Assembly: GCF_014200395.1 (NCBI RefSeq)
Contig: NZ_JACHBS010000001.1
Span: 1,240,001-1,304,000, forward strand
Direction of reading: 5' to 3'
Length of the DNA stretch: 64,000 bases
Source of the DNA: Microcella frigidaquae
Lineage (GTDB): Bacteria > Actinomycetota > Actinomycetes > Actinomycetales > Microbacteriaceae
Under the pieces are notes generated by a model, which saw nothing but the letters and a program-made list of their open reading frames with translations, was not told the DNA's origin and ran no database searches. The translations under genes were made by a program, and so were the position numbers. Positions 12,255 through 20,583 of this stretch are shown in pieces (positions within the stretch are counted from its first letter, which is position 1; each line of letters begins with the position of its first letter).

Positions 12255-13334
12255 TCAGAGGGCCGCGCGCACCTCGAGCGCGAGGTCGGGGTGGTCGGCG
12301 AACACGCCGTCGAGACCGGTGCGCATGAGGGCGCCGAACCAGCTGTGCCAGTCGCCGTGCGCCGCCCCCGTCGAGCCCACCCGGCAGGGTGCGGGGAGGA
12401 AGCGGTTCTCGGGCCGGAGGGTCCAGGTGTAGACGCCGAGGCCGGCCGCGTGCGCGCGGTCGACGAGGTCGGAGGCGGCGAGCCCGCCGCCGATCGAGTG
12501 CCAGGCCGAGCCGGGCCGGTCGGTCTCCTTCGGTGCGGCCTTCACGAGCAGTGCCGTGTCGACGCTGATGCCGTCGATACCGGCGGCGCGCAGCCGGGCG
12601 AGCCCCGCGGTCGTCAGATGCCCCGCGTACGAGAGCGCGGCGCGGCCGTAGCGCGCGACGAGGTCGGCCGGGCTGCCCGCCTTCTCGAGCAGGTACACAT
12701 ACTCGGCGGGCAGGCCGCGCTGCTGCAGCTGCCCGAGCACCGTCTGCTCGAAGGCCTCGACCACCAGGCGGCCCGGATGCGCCGCCGCCCACGGCGCGAG
12801 CTCGGCCGCCAGCAGCTCGTCGAGCGGCAGGCCGATGCTCGCGAAGTAGGTGGCGTGCTTGACCTCGGCGACGAGGCGCACGGGCGCGCCCGAGGGAGCC
12901 GGTGCGGCCTCGGCGAGCATCCCGAGCAGGTCGCGAAGCCGCACGAGCGGGTAGTGCCCGTCGAACCGGGTCGAGGCGCCCCGCACCTGCGGCAGCCGCT
13001 CGCGCGCGCGGAGAGTGCTCAGCTCGGCCCAGGTGAAGTCCTCGGTGAACCAGCCGGTGAGCCGCTGCCCGTCGATCTCGCGCGTCGTGCGCCGATCGGC
13101 GAACTCGGGCCGGTCGGCGACGTCGGTGGTGCCCGAGATCTCGTTCTCGTGCCGCAGCACGAGCTCGCCGTCGCGCGTGGCCACGATGTCGGGCTCGATG
13201 GCCTCGGCCCCGAGGGCGAGCGCGAGCCGGTAGGCGGCCGCGGTGTGCTCGGGCCGGTAGCCGCTCGCCCCGCGATGCGCGACGACGAGGGGGCGCGGAT
13301 GCTCGCGCGCGGTCTCGGGCGTGTGCTCGGTCAC
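12255..13334 (-). CDS. Glycerophosphodiester phosphodiesterase
   Basis: A 359-residue GDPD-family TIM-barrel enzyme that splits glycerophosphodiesters into glycerol 3-phosphate and an alcohol. The family signature VAHRGASGYRPEHT is followed by the metal-binding EPDIVATRDGELVLRHE. Later conserved segments are VRLVAEVKH, GIDGISVDT and GVYTWTLRPENR. No signal peptide is seen, so it is probably cytoplasmic. The GTG at 13334 is preferred: it begins just before the conserved HRGA core and has a TACCGT -10 box 7 bases upstream. A longer frame to 13547 would overlap the divergent gene and has low-complexity, shadow-like composition. Confidence 0.88.
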   Translation of the reverse strand: MTEHTPETAREHPRPLVVAHRGASGYRPEHTAAAYRLALALGAEAIEPDIVATRDGELVLRHENEISGTTDVADRPEFADRRTTREIDGQRLTGWFTEDFTWAELSTLRARERLPQVRGASTRFDGHYPLVRLRDLLGMLAEAAPAPSGAPVRLVAEVKHATYFASIGLPLDELLAAELAPWAAAHPGRLVVEAFEQTVLGQLQQRGLPAEYVYLLEKAGSPADLVARYGRAALSYAGHLTTAGLARLRAAGIDGISVDTALLVKAAPKETDRPGSAWHSIGGGLAASDLVDRAHAAGLGVYTWTLRPENRFLPAPCRVGSTGAAHGDWHSWFGALMRTGLDGVFADHPDLALEVRAAL

Positions 13335-13341
13335 CCCGCCC

Positions 13342-13358
13342 ACGGTACGGGATACCGT
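13342..13358. promoter_or_regulatory. Back-to-back leaderless promoters with -10 boxes as an inverted repeat
   Basis: ACGGTA-CGGGA-TACCGT reads as a -10 box TACCGT on each strand. On the plus strand it is 7 bases before the ATG at 13366; on the minus strand it is 7 bases before the GTG at 13334. The two open complexes could not form at once. Confidence 0.6.
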
Positions 13359-13365
13359 CGAGCGC

Positions 13366-13788
13366 ATGAGCGACCCGACCGCGCCCGAGCCGGTGGCGGA
13401 GCCTGCGCTGGAGGCGGTATCAGCGCCGGAGCCTGCGCTGGAGGCGGTACCGGCGGCGGAGCCGTCCGCGGCGGCCGAGCGCCGCCCGCGGGCCGCGCAC
13501 GCCGCGCGCCTCAACCCCCTCGCGGTCGCGGCGCTCGTGCTGGGCATCCTGCTCAGCCCGCTGGCGGCGCTGTTCGGCCACCTCGCGGTCGGGCAGATCC
13601 GGCGCTCGGAGGGCCGCGAGCGCGGCCGGACGATCGCCTGGGTCGCGGTGGGCCTCGGCTACCTCTGGCTGACCGCGCTGTTCCTCGTCGCCGTCGGACT
13701 CTCGGTCGCGCTCGGCGGCGGCGTTCTCGAGGGCGGCCTGCTCGACGATCTGCTGGGCGGCCTGCTCGGGCGGGTGCTCGGGGGATGA
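13366..13788 (+). CDS. DUF4190 membrane protein
   Basis: A 140-residue protein. A Pro/Ala/Glu-rich cytoplasmic N-terminus (residues 1-45) is followed by two hydrophobic helices typical of DUF4190: PLAVAALVLGILLSPLAALFGHLAVGQIRR and, after RGR, a second helix ending near residue 120. The GH(I/L)AxxQI motif between the helices is the family hallmark. Function is unknown. The ATG at 13366 has a -10 box TACCGT 7 bases upstream. It overlaps the next gene by ATGA, so the two are coupled. Three more DUF4190 genes lie at 35,989-37,504. Confidence 0.8.
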   Translation: MSDPTAPEPVAEPALEAVSAPEPALEAVPAAEPSAAAERRPRAAHAARLNPLAVAALVLGILLSPLAALFGHLAVGQIRRSEGRERGRTIAWVAVGLGYLWLTALFLVAVGLSVALGGGVLEGGLLDDLLGGLLGRVLGG

Positions 13789-14321
13789 CCGCGCGCGCCT
13801 GGGTCGAGCCCGCGGCGCTGCTGCCGCTGCGCTGGGGCGGCTACCGGGAGCGCGTCGTCGCCGGCCTCGTGCTGATCGTGGGCGGGCTCGTGCACCTCCA
13901 GGCCGCCAGCACCCTCAACCTGCTGCCGCTCGCCGTCGGCACGGCCGCGCACGTCGCCGGCTGGGCGATCCTGCCGGCGAGCGCGGGGCGACGCCTGGGG
14001 CCCGCCGGGCCGAGCGCGCTCGCCATCTGGCTGCTGCTCACCGGGCCGCAATCGATGTGGATCCTCATCGTGCCCTACGTCGGCTGGCTCGTCGCGCGGC
14101 ACCGCCCGGCCCGCAGCTACCTGACCCTCGCCCCCGTGCTGCTCAACGGGGCGCTCGCGATCGCCCTCTTCCGCGAGTACGACCAGCAGCTGCTGGCGCT
14201 CGGCCTCTCGGCCGTGGTGCTCACCGGCTCCGCGTGGTGGGCGTGGGCGATGGCGCGCCCGGCCCCCGCATCCGCCGCCGTGACCGCGGAGCCGGGCAGC
14301 ACGGGCACAGCAAGCGCATAG
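13785..14321 (+). CDS. Hypothetical membrane protein
   Basis: A 178-residue protein with about five predicted hydrophobic helices (for example VVAGLVLIVGGLVHL, LLPLAVGTAAHVAGWAIL, LAIWLLLTGPQSMWILIVPY and a later LLALGLSAVVLTG). No enzymatic motif is recognised. The start overlaps the stop of the DUF4190 gene (ATGA), which implies translational coupling and perhaps a shared membrane role. The C-terminal 25 residues are Ala/Thr/Ser-rich and hydrophilic. Confidence 0.7.
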   Translation: MTARAWVEPAALLPLRWGGYRERVVAGLVLIVGGLVHLQAASTLNLLPLAVGTAAHVAGWAILPASAGRRLGPAGPSALAIWLLLTGPQSMWILIVPYVGWLVARHRPARSYLTLAPVLLNGALAIALFREYDQQLLALGLSAVVLTGSAWWAWAMARPAPASAAVTAEPGSTGTASA

Positions 14322-14354
14322 GCGCGCGACCGGGCCTTCCGAGGCGAGGTTCTC

Positions 14355-14360
14355 TACACT
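14355..14360 (+). promoter_or_regulatory. -10 box TACACT before the BI-1 gene
   Basis: TACACT lies 6 bases before the ATG at 14367, the canonical spacing for a leaderless transcript. No Shine-Dalgarno sequence is present. Confidence 0.55.
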
Positions 14361-14366
14361 TCAGGC

Positions 14367-15173
14367 ATGGCCACTTCCAACCCCGCTTTCTCCAACTCCC
14401 CTGCGTTCTCGCAGAGCGCCACCAAGGCGATCCAGTGGACGCAGGAGCCCTCCGCCCAGCAGCTCGACGAGCTGTACGCCCGCTCGGCAGCGACGCCCGA
14501 CGCCATGGGCCGCATGACCTACGAGAACACGATCCAGAAGACCGTGCTGGCCTTCGTCGTGCTGCTCGCGACCGCGGCGGTCGGGTGGTTCATCCCGGCG
14601 CTCATGCTGCCCGCCGCGATCGTCGGTTTCGTGCTCGCGCTCGTGAACATCTTCAAGAAGGAGCCGTCACCGGCTCTCGTGCTCGCCTACACCGCGGCGC
14701 AGGGCCTGTTCGTCGGCGGCATCTCGATGTTCTTCGAGTCGGCCTGGCCCGGCATCGTCACCCAGGCGGTCATCGGCACCTTCGCCGTCGTCGGCGTGAC
14801 GCTCGCCCTGTTCGCGAGCGGCAAGATCCGCGCCTCGAAGCGCGCCACGCAGATCTTCCTCGTCGCGATGATCGGCTACGCCGTCTTCTCGCTCATCAAC
14901 ATGGGCCTGATGCTGTTCGGCGTCACCGATGACCCGTGGGGTCTGCGCGGCATCGAGGGACCGTTCGGCATCCCGCTGGGCGTCATCATCGGCGTCTTCG
15001 TGATCCTGCTCGCGGCGTACTCGCTCGTGCTCGACTTCGACGCGGTGAAGACCGGCGTCGAGCGCGGCGCTCCCGCCAAGTACGGCTGGACGGCCGCCTT
15101 CGGCATCATGGTCACCGTCATCTGGCTCTACCTGGAGATCCTGCGCCTGCTGGCGATCCTCCGCGGCGAGTAG
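14367..15173 (+). CDS. Bax inhibitor-1/YccA family membrane protein
   Basis: A 268-residue integral membrane protein with an N-terminal soluble stretch (about 60 residues, starting MATSNPAFSNSPAFSQSAT) and seven hydrophobic helices. The spacing, the segment YTAAQGLFVGGISMFFE and the late charged motif LDFDAVKTGVERG match actinobacterial Bax inhibitor-1/YccA-like proteins. Bacterial members have been linked to calcium leak or protease control, but the role here is unknown. It is monocistronic and ends before a very strong hairpin. Confidence 0.9.
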   Translation: MATSNPAFSNSPAFSQSATKAIQWTQEPSAQQLDELYARSAATPDAMGRMTYENTIQKTVLAFVVLLATAAVGWFIPALMLPAAIVGFVLALVNIFKKEPSPALVLAYTAAQGLFVGGISMFFESAWPGIVTQAVIGTFAVVGVTLALFASGKIRASKRATQIFLVAMIGYAVFSLINMGLMLFGVTDDPWGLRGIEGPFGIPLGVIIGVFVILLAAYSLVLDFDAVKTGVERGAPAKYGWTAAFGIMVTVIWLYLEILRLLAILRGE

Positions 15174-15190
15174 CCGGTACCGGACAGGCG

Positions 15191-15220
15191 AAGGGCCGCC
15201 CCCCGTGGGGGGCGGCCCTT
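15191..15220 (+). terminator. Terminator after the BI-1 gene
   Basis: Perfect 14-bp arms AAGGGCCGCCCCCC and GGGGGGCGGCCCTT, 17 bases past the stop, with a short loop and CC/ATT after it. It could also serve guaA from the other strand. Confidence 0.85.
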
Positions 15221-15250
15221 CCATTCGACCGAGCGCCGGGACGGCGCTCG

Positions 15251-15303
15251 GAGTGACCGCGCGCGACGGCCAGAAATGGCCGTCGCCTTCAGCGCGGTCA
15301 CTC
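15251..15303 (-). terminator. Nested hairpin overlapping the guaA stop codon
   Basis: Outer arms GAGTGACCGCGC (15251-15262) and GCGCGGTCACTC (15292-15303) and inner arms GCGACGGCCA and TGGCCGTCGC (15263-15286) with a 4-base loop. The guaA stop (15298-15300) lies inside the outer arm. It is probably part of the guaA terminator. Confidence 0.6.
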
Positions 15304-16872
15304 CCACTCGATCGTTCCCGGCGGCTTCGACGTGACGTCGAGCACGACCCGGTTGACGCCGGCGACCTCGTTGGTGATGCGGTTCGAGATGCGGGCGAGC
15401 ACGTCGTAGGGCAGGCGGGTCCAGTCGGCGGTCATCGCGTCCTCCGAGCTGACCGGTCGCAGCACGATCGGGTGCCCATAGGTGCGGCCGTCACCCTGCA
15501 CGCCCACCGACCGCACGTCGGCGAGCAGCACGACCGGGCACTGCCAGATCTCCGCATCCAGGCCCGCCGCCGTCAACTCGGCGCGGACGATCGCGTCGGC
15601 TTCGCGCAGCAGGTCGAGGCGCTCCTGCGTCACCTCGCCGATGATGCGGATGCCCAGACCCGGGCCCGGGAACGGCTGACGGTTCACGATCTCCGCCGGC
15701 AGGCCGAGCTCGCGGCCGATGGCGCGCACCTCGTCCTTGAACAGGGCGCGCAGGGGCTCGACGAGCGCGAACTGCAGATCGTCGGGCAGGCCGCCCACGT
15801 TGTGGTGGCTCTTGATGGTCGCGGTGCCCGAGCCGTGGCCCGACTCGACGATGTCGGGGTAGAGCGTGCCCTGCACGAGAAAGTCGATCGATCCCCCCTC
15901 GTCGGCCGCCTCCGCGACCAGGTCGGCGGCGGCCTGCTCGAAGGTGCGGATGAACTCGCGGCCGATGATCTTGCGCTTGGTCTCGGGCTCGGTCACGCCC
16001 GCGAGGGCGGTGAGGAACTGCTCGCGAGCATCCACCGTCACCAGACGGATGCCCGTCGCCGCGACGTAGTCCTCCTCGACCTGGCGGCGCTCGTCGGCGC
16101 GCAGCAGGCCGTGGTCGACGAAGACGCAGACCAGCTGGTCGCCGACCGCCTCGTGCACGAGCGCGGCCGCGACGGCCGAGTCGACGCCGCCGGAGAGGCC
16201 GCAGATGACGCGGGCGTCGCCGATCTGGGCACGGATGCGCTCGACCTGCTCGGCGATGACGTTGCCGCTGTTCCAGTCGGCGGGGATGCCCGCCGCGCGG
16301 TGCAGGAAGTTCTCGAGCACGCGCTGGCCGTACTCGGAGTGCTTGACCTCGGGGTGCCACTGCACGCCGTAGAGTTTGCGCTCATCGTCGGCGAAGGCCG
16401 CGACGGGGGTGTCGGCGGTCGAGGCGAGCACCGTGAAACCCTCGGGGGCGCGGGCGACGGAGTCGCCGTGGCTCATCCAGGTGGTCTGGGTGGGCGGCTG
16501 CTCGGCGAGCAGCGCGCCGCCGTCGCCGTGCACGGTCATGGTCGTGGCGCCGTACTCGCGGCGGCCGGTCTGCGCGACCTCGCCGCCGAGCTGCTGGGCC
16601 ATCACCTGGAAGCCGTAGCAGATGCCCATCACGGGCAGGCCGAGGGCGAGGATGCCCGGGTCGAGGCTCGGCGAGCCCGGCTCGTAGACGCTCGAGGGGC
16701 CGCCGGAGAGCACGATGCCGGCCGGGTTCTTCGCGGCGACCTCGGCGGCCGTGATGCTGTGCGGCACGATCTCGCTGTAGACACCGGCCTCGCGCACGCG
16801 GCGGGCGATCAGCTGGGCGTACTGGGCGCCGAAATCGACGACGAGGACGGGGCGGTGCGCGGTGTCGCTCAC
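15298..16872 (-). CDS. guaA: GMP synthase (glutamine-hydrolysing)
   Basis: A 524-residue enzyme that aminates XMP to GMP using glutamine and ATP, the last step of GMP synthesis. The N-terminal class I glutamine amidotransferase has nucleophile Cys85 in MGICYGFQ and the His173/Glu175 pair in VQWHPEVKH. The ATP-pyrophosphatase domain has the P-loop SGGVDS at 227-232. The C-terminal dimerisation domain ends KPPGTIEWE, as in the family. The GTG at 16872 overlaps the end of the DUF3817 gene (GTGA), so it is translated after that gene; its length fits the family. Confidence 0.97.
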   Translation of the reverse strand: MSDTAHRPVLVVDFGAQYAQLIARRVREAGVYSEIVPHSITAAEVAAKNPAGIVLSGGPSSVYEPGSPSLDPGILALGLPVMGICYGFQVMAQQLGGEVAQTGRREYGATTMTVHGDGGALLAEQPPTQTTWMSHGDSVARAPEGFTVLASTADTPVAAFADDERKLYGVQWHPEVKHSEYGQRVLENFLHRAAGIPADWNSGNVIAEQVERIRAQIGDARVICGLSGGVDSAVAAALVHEAVGDQLVCVFVDHGLLRADERRQVEEDYVAATGIRLVTVDAREQFLTALAGVTEPETKRKIIGREFIRTFEQAAADLVAEAADEGGSIDFLVQGTLYPDIVESGHGSGTATIKSHHNVGGLPDDLQFALVEPLRALFKDEVRAIGRELGLPAEIVNRQPFPGPGLGIRIIGEVTQERLDLLREADAIVRAELTAAGLDAEIWQCPVVLLADVRSVGVQGDGRTYGHPIVLRPVSSEDAMTADWTRLPYDVLARISNRITNEVAGVNRVVLDVTSKPPGTIEWE

Positions 16873-17342
16873 GCGGAGACCTCGCTCACGCCGGCCCCGG
16901 TACCGGCCGCGGAGTCGGACGCGGCGGTGCGCGCCTCGAGATCGGCGATGATCGCCTCGATCTGGCGCGGCACCTGCCGCTCGAAGAAGAACGACAGCAG
17001 CGGGACGATGCCGCCCATGGCGATCCAGACGAACTTCCAGAATGGCCACCGCAGCAGGCGCCAGAGCAGGAAGTCGCAGGCGAGGTAGAGCACGTACAGC
17101 CAGCCGTGCACGGCGAGCAGCAGGATCGACACGTTGACGCCGGTGATCGCGTCGGGGTCGGTCAGGGCGAGCAGCTGGCCCGAAGCGCCGTTGAACTCGA
17201 TGTCGACGCCGAAGCCGTACCGGGTCACCATCATGACGACGAGTCCGAGCAGGAAGGTGCCGGTGAGCACCGACGAGACCTTGTAGACCGCGAGGGCGCG
17301 GCGGATGAGCGGGATGTCTGAGGGCTGAGGGCCGAACGCCAT
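16869..17342 (-). CDS. DUF3817 membrane protein
   Basis: A 157-residue protein with four hydrophobic helices and the DUF3817 pattern: [21 protein letters not shown], then [24 protein letters not shown] and [24 protein letters not shown]. The family is small and of unknown function, and is often found beside guaA or SURF1 in actinobacteria. Its stop overlaps the guaA start by 4 bases. The ATG has TAGACT 6 bases upstream, suggesting a leaderless mRNA for the DUF3817-guaA pair. Confidence 0.88.
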   Translation of the reverse strand: MAFGPQPSDIPLIRRALAVYKVSSVLTGTFLLGLVVMMVTRYGFGVDIEFNGASGQLLALTDPDAITGVNVSILLLAVHGWLYVLYLACDFLLWRLLRWPFWKFVWIAMGGIVPLLSFFFERQVPRQIEAIIADLEARTAASDSAAGTGAGVSEVSA

Positions 17343-17346
17343 GCGC

Positions 17347-18198
17347 TCAGTCTAGAGCCGCGGTCTGAGCGGCTTCTCGGCCCGCAGACCGGGCAGGCTC
17401 GGGCTCGGCACGCTCGGGCCCGGCACCCTCGGGGTCGGCGGCGCGCGCCTGCTCCTTCTCCTGCTCATCCTTCACCAGCCGCCACCACAGGTAGATGGCG
17501 AAGCCGCCGAAGATCACCCACTCGATCGCGTAGAACAGGTTCAGCAGGTTCAGCTCGGTCGGCGCCTCCGGCGGCGGGGCGGCGATCGTCGAGAGACCCG
17601 GCGGCGCCTCGTCGAGCACGAGGTAGCCCGAGTACACCGTGTCGACCGACGCCCACAGGTTGATCAGCTCGGCCACCGCGATCGCGGTGCGCTCCCCCGC
17701 CTCGAAGTCGCTGACCTGCGGTGACTCGCTGGGTACGTAGCGCCCGGTGAGCTCCGCCTCCCCCGACGGCAGGTTCGGGATGCCCGCTCCGACCTCCCCG
17801 TAGCCCACGGCCACGGCGAGGCTCGCGCCGCTGTCGGTCACGAGGTGCCGGATGATCCAGTCGCCCGGCTCGCCCCGGGTGCCGGAGCCGTCGTCGCCGC
17901 TGAGCCGGCCGGTGACGACGAGGTCGTCGCCCTCGGCCCACGTGCCGCTCACGGTCACGAGCCGGCCGCTGGCCTCGGTGGTCATGACCTGCTGCGGCTC
18001 GGCCACCGACGTGAGGGGCACCGGCGTCTCGGTGTCGCGGGTGTCCTCGGCCGTCGACTCGAGCGAGCGCTCGAGCTGCCACTGGCCGAGGGCGGCGAAC
18101 CCGCCCGCGATGCCGAGCGCGAGCAGCAGGGCCGCGATCCAGCGCGGGCGCCGGGCGATGCGCCAGAAGCCGGGCGCGCTCACGACCGCGTCAGACAC
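17347..18198 (-). CDS. SURF1 family protein
   Basis: A 283-residue membrane protein of the SURF1 family, which helps assemble cytochrome c oxidase by handling haem a. It has an N-terminal helix (RWIAALLLALGIAGGFAALGQWQLER), a periplasmic-side beta-rich domain with the motif RLVTVSGTW and GDWIIRHLVTD, and a C-terminal helix LNLLNLFYAIEWVIFGGFAIYLWW. The charged tail after it (about 45 residues) is Glu/Ala-rich. The GTG at 18198 is preferred because GGAAGGCGGG lies just upstream; a longer frame would run back over guaB3. Confidence 0.88.
   Translation of the reverse strand: MSDAVVSAPGFWRIARRPRWIAALLLALGIAGGFAALGQWQLERSLESTAEDTRDTETPVPLTSVAEPQQVMTTEASGRLVTVSGTWAEGDDLVVTGRLSGDDGSGTRGEPGDWIIRHLVTDSGASLAVAVGYGEVGAGIPNLPSGEAELTGRYVPSESPQVSDFEAGERTAIAVAELINLWASVDTVYSGYLVLDEAPPGLSTIAAPPPEAPTELNLLNLFYAIEWVIFGGFAIYLWWRLVKDEQEKEQARAADPEGAGPERAEPEPARSAGREAAQTAALD
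17349..17354 (-). promoter_or_regulatory. -10 box TAGACT before DUF3817-guaA
   Basis: TAGACT, 6 bases before the ATG at 17342, in a 4-base gap after the SURF1 stop at 17347; it overlaps the 3' end of that gene. Confidence 0.5.
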
Positions 18199-18224
18199 CT
18201 CAACCCGCCTTCCCGATGGGGGAT

Positions 18225-19346
18225 TCAGCGGGCCGTGTACGGCGCGACGACGACGTCGACCCGCTGGAACTCCTTGACGTCGGAGTACCCGGTCGTCGCC
18301 ATCGATCGTCGCAGAGCGCCCATGAGATTCGCCTGACCGTTGGCGGTCGAGCTCGGCCCGAACAGCAGCTGCTGGAGCGGCGCCAGCTGCCCGACCTGCA
18401 CGCGGCGGCCCCGCGGCAGCTCGGGATGGTGCGCCTCGGGGCCCCAGTGCCACCCGCCACCCGGAGCATCCGTCGCCCGCGCGAGCGCCGTGCCGAGCAT
18501 GACCGCGTCGGCACCCATGGCCACCGCCTTGACGATGTCGCCACTGGTGCCGAGTCCGCCGTCGGCGATGACGTGCACGTAACGGCCGCCCGACTCGTCC
18601 ATGTAGTCGCGGCGCGCGGCGGCGACATCGCTGACCGCGGTCGCCATCGGCGCCTGGATGCCCAGGCTGAGCCGCGTCGTGCTGGCAGCCCCGCCGCCGA
18701 AGCCGACGAGCACGCCCGCCGCGCCGGTGCGCATGAGGTGCAGGGCCGCGGTGTACGTCGCCGCGCCGCCGACGATCACCGGCACGTCGAGCTCGTAGAT
18801 GAACTTCTTGAGGTTGAGGGGCTCGGTGCTGTTCGACACGTGCTCGGCGCTCACGGTGGTGCCGCGGATCACGAACAGGTCGACGCCGGCGTCGAGCACG
18901 GCCTGGTGATGCTCCTGCGTGCGCTGGGGGCTCAGCGCGGCGGCGACCGGCACGCCCGCCGCGCGGATCTCCGCCAGCCGCGCGCCGATCAGCTCGGGCT
19001 TGATGGGCTCGGCGTAGATGCGCTGCATCTCGGCCGTCGCGCCCGCGTCGTCGAGCTCGCGGATGCGGGCGAGCTGCGCCTCCGCATCCTCATAGCGGGT
19101 CCACAGCCCCTCGAGGTCGAGCACGCCGAGGCTGCCGAGCCGCCCGAGGGCGATGGCGGTCGCCGGGCTCACGACCGAGTCCATGGGCGCGGCGATCACC
19201 GGGATGCTGAACGTCAGCGCGTCGATGGTCCAGTTGAGCGACACCACCTCGGGGTCGCGCGTGCGCCGGCTCGGCACCACGGCGATGTCGTCGAAGGAGT
19301 ACGCCCTGCGTGCCCGCTTGCCGCGGCCGATCTCGATCTCCGTCAC
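18225..19346 (-). CDS. guaB3: GuaB3, IMP dehydrogenase/GMP reductase family protein
   Basis: A 373-residue paralogue of IMP dehydrogenase without the CBS module. It keeps the barrel landmarks APMDSV (residues 53-58) and VIADGGLGTSGDIVKA. The catalytic-loop signature, however, reads GFGGGAASTTR; the position of the IMPDH catalytic cysteine is Ser222. Studies of cyanobacterial and streptomycete GuaB3 proteins report GMP reductase activity, but this copy's reaction is unproven and the missing Cys makes catalysis doubtful. GTG start, with TAGGCT 6 bases upstream. The SURF1 gene follows after 26 bases. Confidence 0.88.
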   Translation of the reverse strand: MTEIEIGRGKRARRAYSFDDIAVVPSRRTRDPEVVSLNWTIDALTFSIPVIAAPMDSVVSPATAIALGRLGSLGVLDLEGLWTRYEDAEAQLARIRELDDAGATAEMQRIYAEPIKPELIGARLAEIRAAGVPVAAALSPQRTQEHHQAVLDAGVDLFVIRGTTVSAEHVSNSTEPLNLKKFIYELDVPVIVGGAATYTAALHLMRTGAAGVLVGFGGGAASTTRLSLGIQAPMATAVSDVAAARRDYMDESGGRYVHVIADGGLGTSGDIVKAVAMGADAVMLGTALARATDAPGGGWHWGPEAHHPELPRGRRVQVGQLAPLQQLLFGPSSTANGQANLMGALRRSMATTGYSDVKEFQRVDVVVAPYTAR

Positions 19347-19352
19347 CCGCCC

Positions 19353-19358
19353 AGCCTA
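19353..19358 (-). promoter_or_regulatory. -10 box TAGGCT before guaB3
   Basis: TAGGCT lies 6 bases before the GTG at 19346, which is leaderless spacing. Confidence 0.5.
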
Positions 19359-19436
19359 TCGGGCGCGGCGCGAGCGAGGCAGGCGGTGGGGCGCGCGGGC
19401 GGCGGGGTAGCGTGGCGACGAGCGAGAGGAGCCGCC

Positions 19437-20471
19437 ATGGCCGGCAGCGCACTGGGCATCGAACGACCGGGAGACCGCGACGCCGCACCCCTGCGCGTCG
19501 CCGTCGTCGGCACCGGCGGCTGGGGCGCCCAGCACGCCCGGGCCCTCGCCGCGCGCCTCGACTGCGAGCTCGTCGCCGTCGTCGGCCGCGACCCCGGGAG
19601 GGCCGCGGTGCGCGCGGCCGACTACGGGGCGCGCGCCTACACCTCGATCGACGGGATGCTCGAGGCCGAGCATCCCGACCTGGTCACCGTCAGCCTGCCG
19701 AACGAACAGCACTTCGAGCCCACGATGCAGCTGCTGCGCGCGGGCGTCCCCCTCCTGGTCGAGAAGCCGCTCGTCTTCGACCTCGACGAGGCGGATGCGC
19801 TGCTCGAGGCCGCTGGCGACACGTTCTTCGCCATCAACTTCAACCACCGCTACGCCGAGCCCGTGCTGCGAGCACGGGCGGCGGTGCAGGCCGGCGAGCT
19901 CGGCGAGCTCGTGTTCGCCACCTGGCGGTTCGGTGGTGAAGCGAACCGCGGTCCCTCACCGCACGCCAACCTCATCGAGACCCAGTGCCACGGCTTCGAC
20001 CTGCTCGAGCACCTCTGCGGCCCGATCGCCTCGATCTCGGCGCAGATGACCCGCATGACCTACGGCGCGTACAGCACGGTGGCCCTCGCGCTCGAGTTCG
20101 CCTCCGGCGCGGTCGGCACCATGCTCGGCTCGTACGACTCGTCGTACGCCTACCCCGACACCCAGCGGGTCGAGCTGAACGGCACCGCGGGGCGGGCGGT
20201 CATCCGCGACACGGTGCGCGAGCTGTCGCTGCAGTCGGTCGGCGACGAGACGGAGCGCGTCTGGCGGGCCGGCTACTTCGACGACGAGGCTCGGTCGTTC
20301 GAGCGCACGATGGACCGGCACCTGGATGCGGTGCTCACCGCTCTGCGCACGGGCGCCCCGCCGCCCGTCCGCGCCTCGGCGGGTCGGCGCGCTCTCGAGC
20401 TCGCGCACGCCGCGATCCGCGCCCACGAGACCGGGGCCCGCGTGCCGACGCTGCCCGCGGGCGGCGCGTAG
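19437..20471 (+). CDS. Gfo/Idh/MocA family oxidoreductase
   Basis: A 344-residue NAD(P)-dependent oxidoreductase acting on a sugar or inositol-type substrate that cannot be named. The Rossmann fold begins at residue 18 with VAVVGTGGWGAQHARAL. The catalytic EKP motif appears in VPLLVEKPLVF, followed by AINFNHRYAEPV. The C-terminal part has WRFGGEANRGPSPHANLIE and HGFDLLEHLCG, where the conserved His/Asp pair lies. The ATG at 19437 follows GAGAGGAGC. It stands alone, ending before palindrome D. Confidence 0.88.
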   Translation: MAGSALGIERPGDRDAAPLRVAVVGTGGWGAQHARALAARLDCELVAVVGRDPGRAAVRAADYGARAYTSIDGMLEAEHPDLVTVSLPNEQHFEPTMQLLRAGVPLLVEKPLVFDLDEADALLEAAGDTFFAINFNHRYAEPVLRARAAVQAGELGELVFATWRFGGEANRGPSPHANLIETQCHGFDLLEHLCGPIASISAQMTRMTYGAYSTVALALEFASGAVGTMLGSYDSSYAYPDTQRVELNGTAGRAVIRDTVRELSLQSVGDETERVWRAGYFDDEARSFERTMDRHLDAVLTALRTGAPPPVRASAGRRALELAHAAIRAHETGARVPTLPAGGA

Positions 20472-20521
20472 CCCCGCCCGCCCGCGGGCAGCCCACCCGC
20501 ACACTGCCACGTCGTCCGTTT

Positions 20522-20583
20522 CTCGCACGGAATGCGACACCTCACACGTCTCAGCGCGTATGAGGTGTCGCATTCCGTGTGAG
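20522..20583. repeat. Long inverted repeat D, downstream of second DUF559-type gene
   Basis: Perfect 19-bp arms CACGGAATGCGACACCTCA (20526-20544) and its complement (20561-20579). With one mismatch the arms extend to 23 bp. It abuts the stop codon of the DUF559-type gene and lies between convergent genes, so it may also terminate both. It shares GCGACACYTCMCACG with element E. Confidence 0.85.

Noticed and set aside
12255..13547. Longer N-terminus for the glycerophosphodiesterase
   Set aside because: The extra 71 residues are Ala/Ser/Gly-rich, overlap the divergent DUF4190 gene and precede the conserved core; the GTG at 13334 has a good -10 box.
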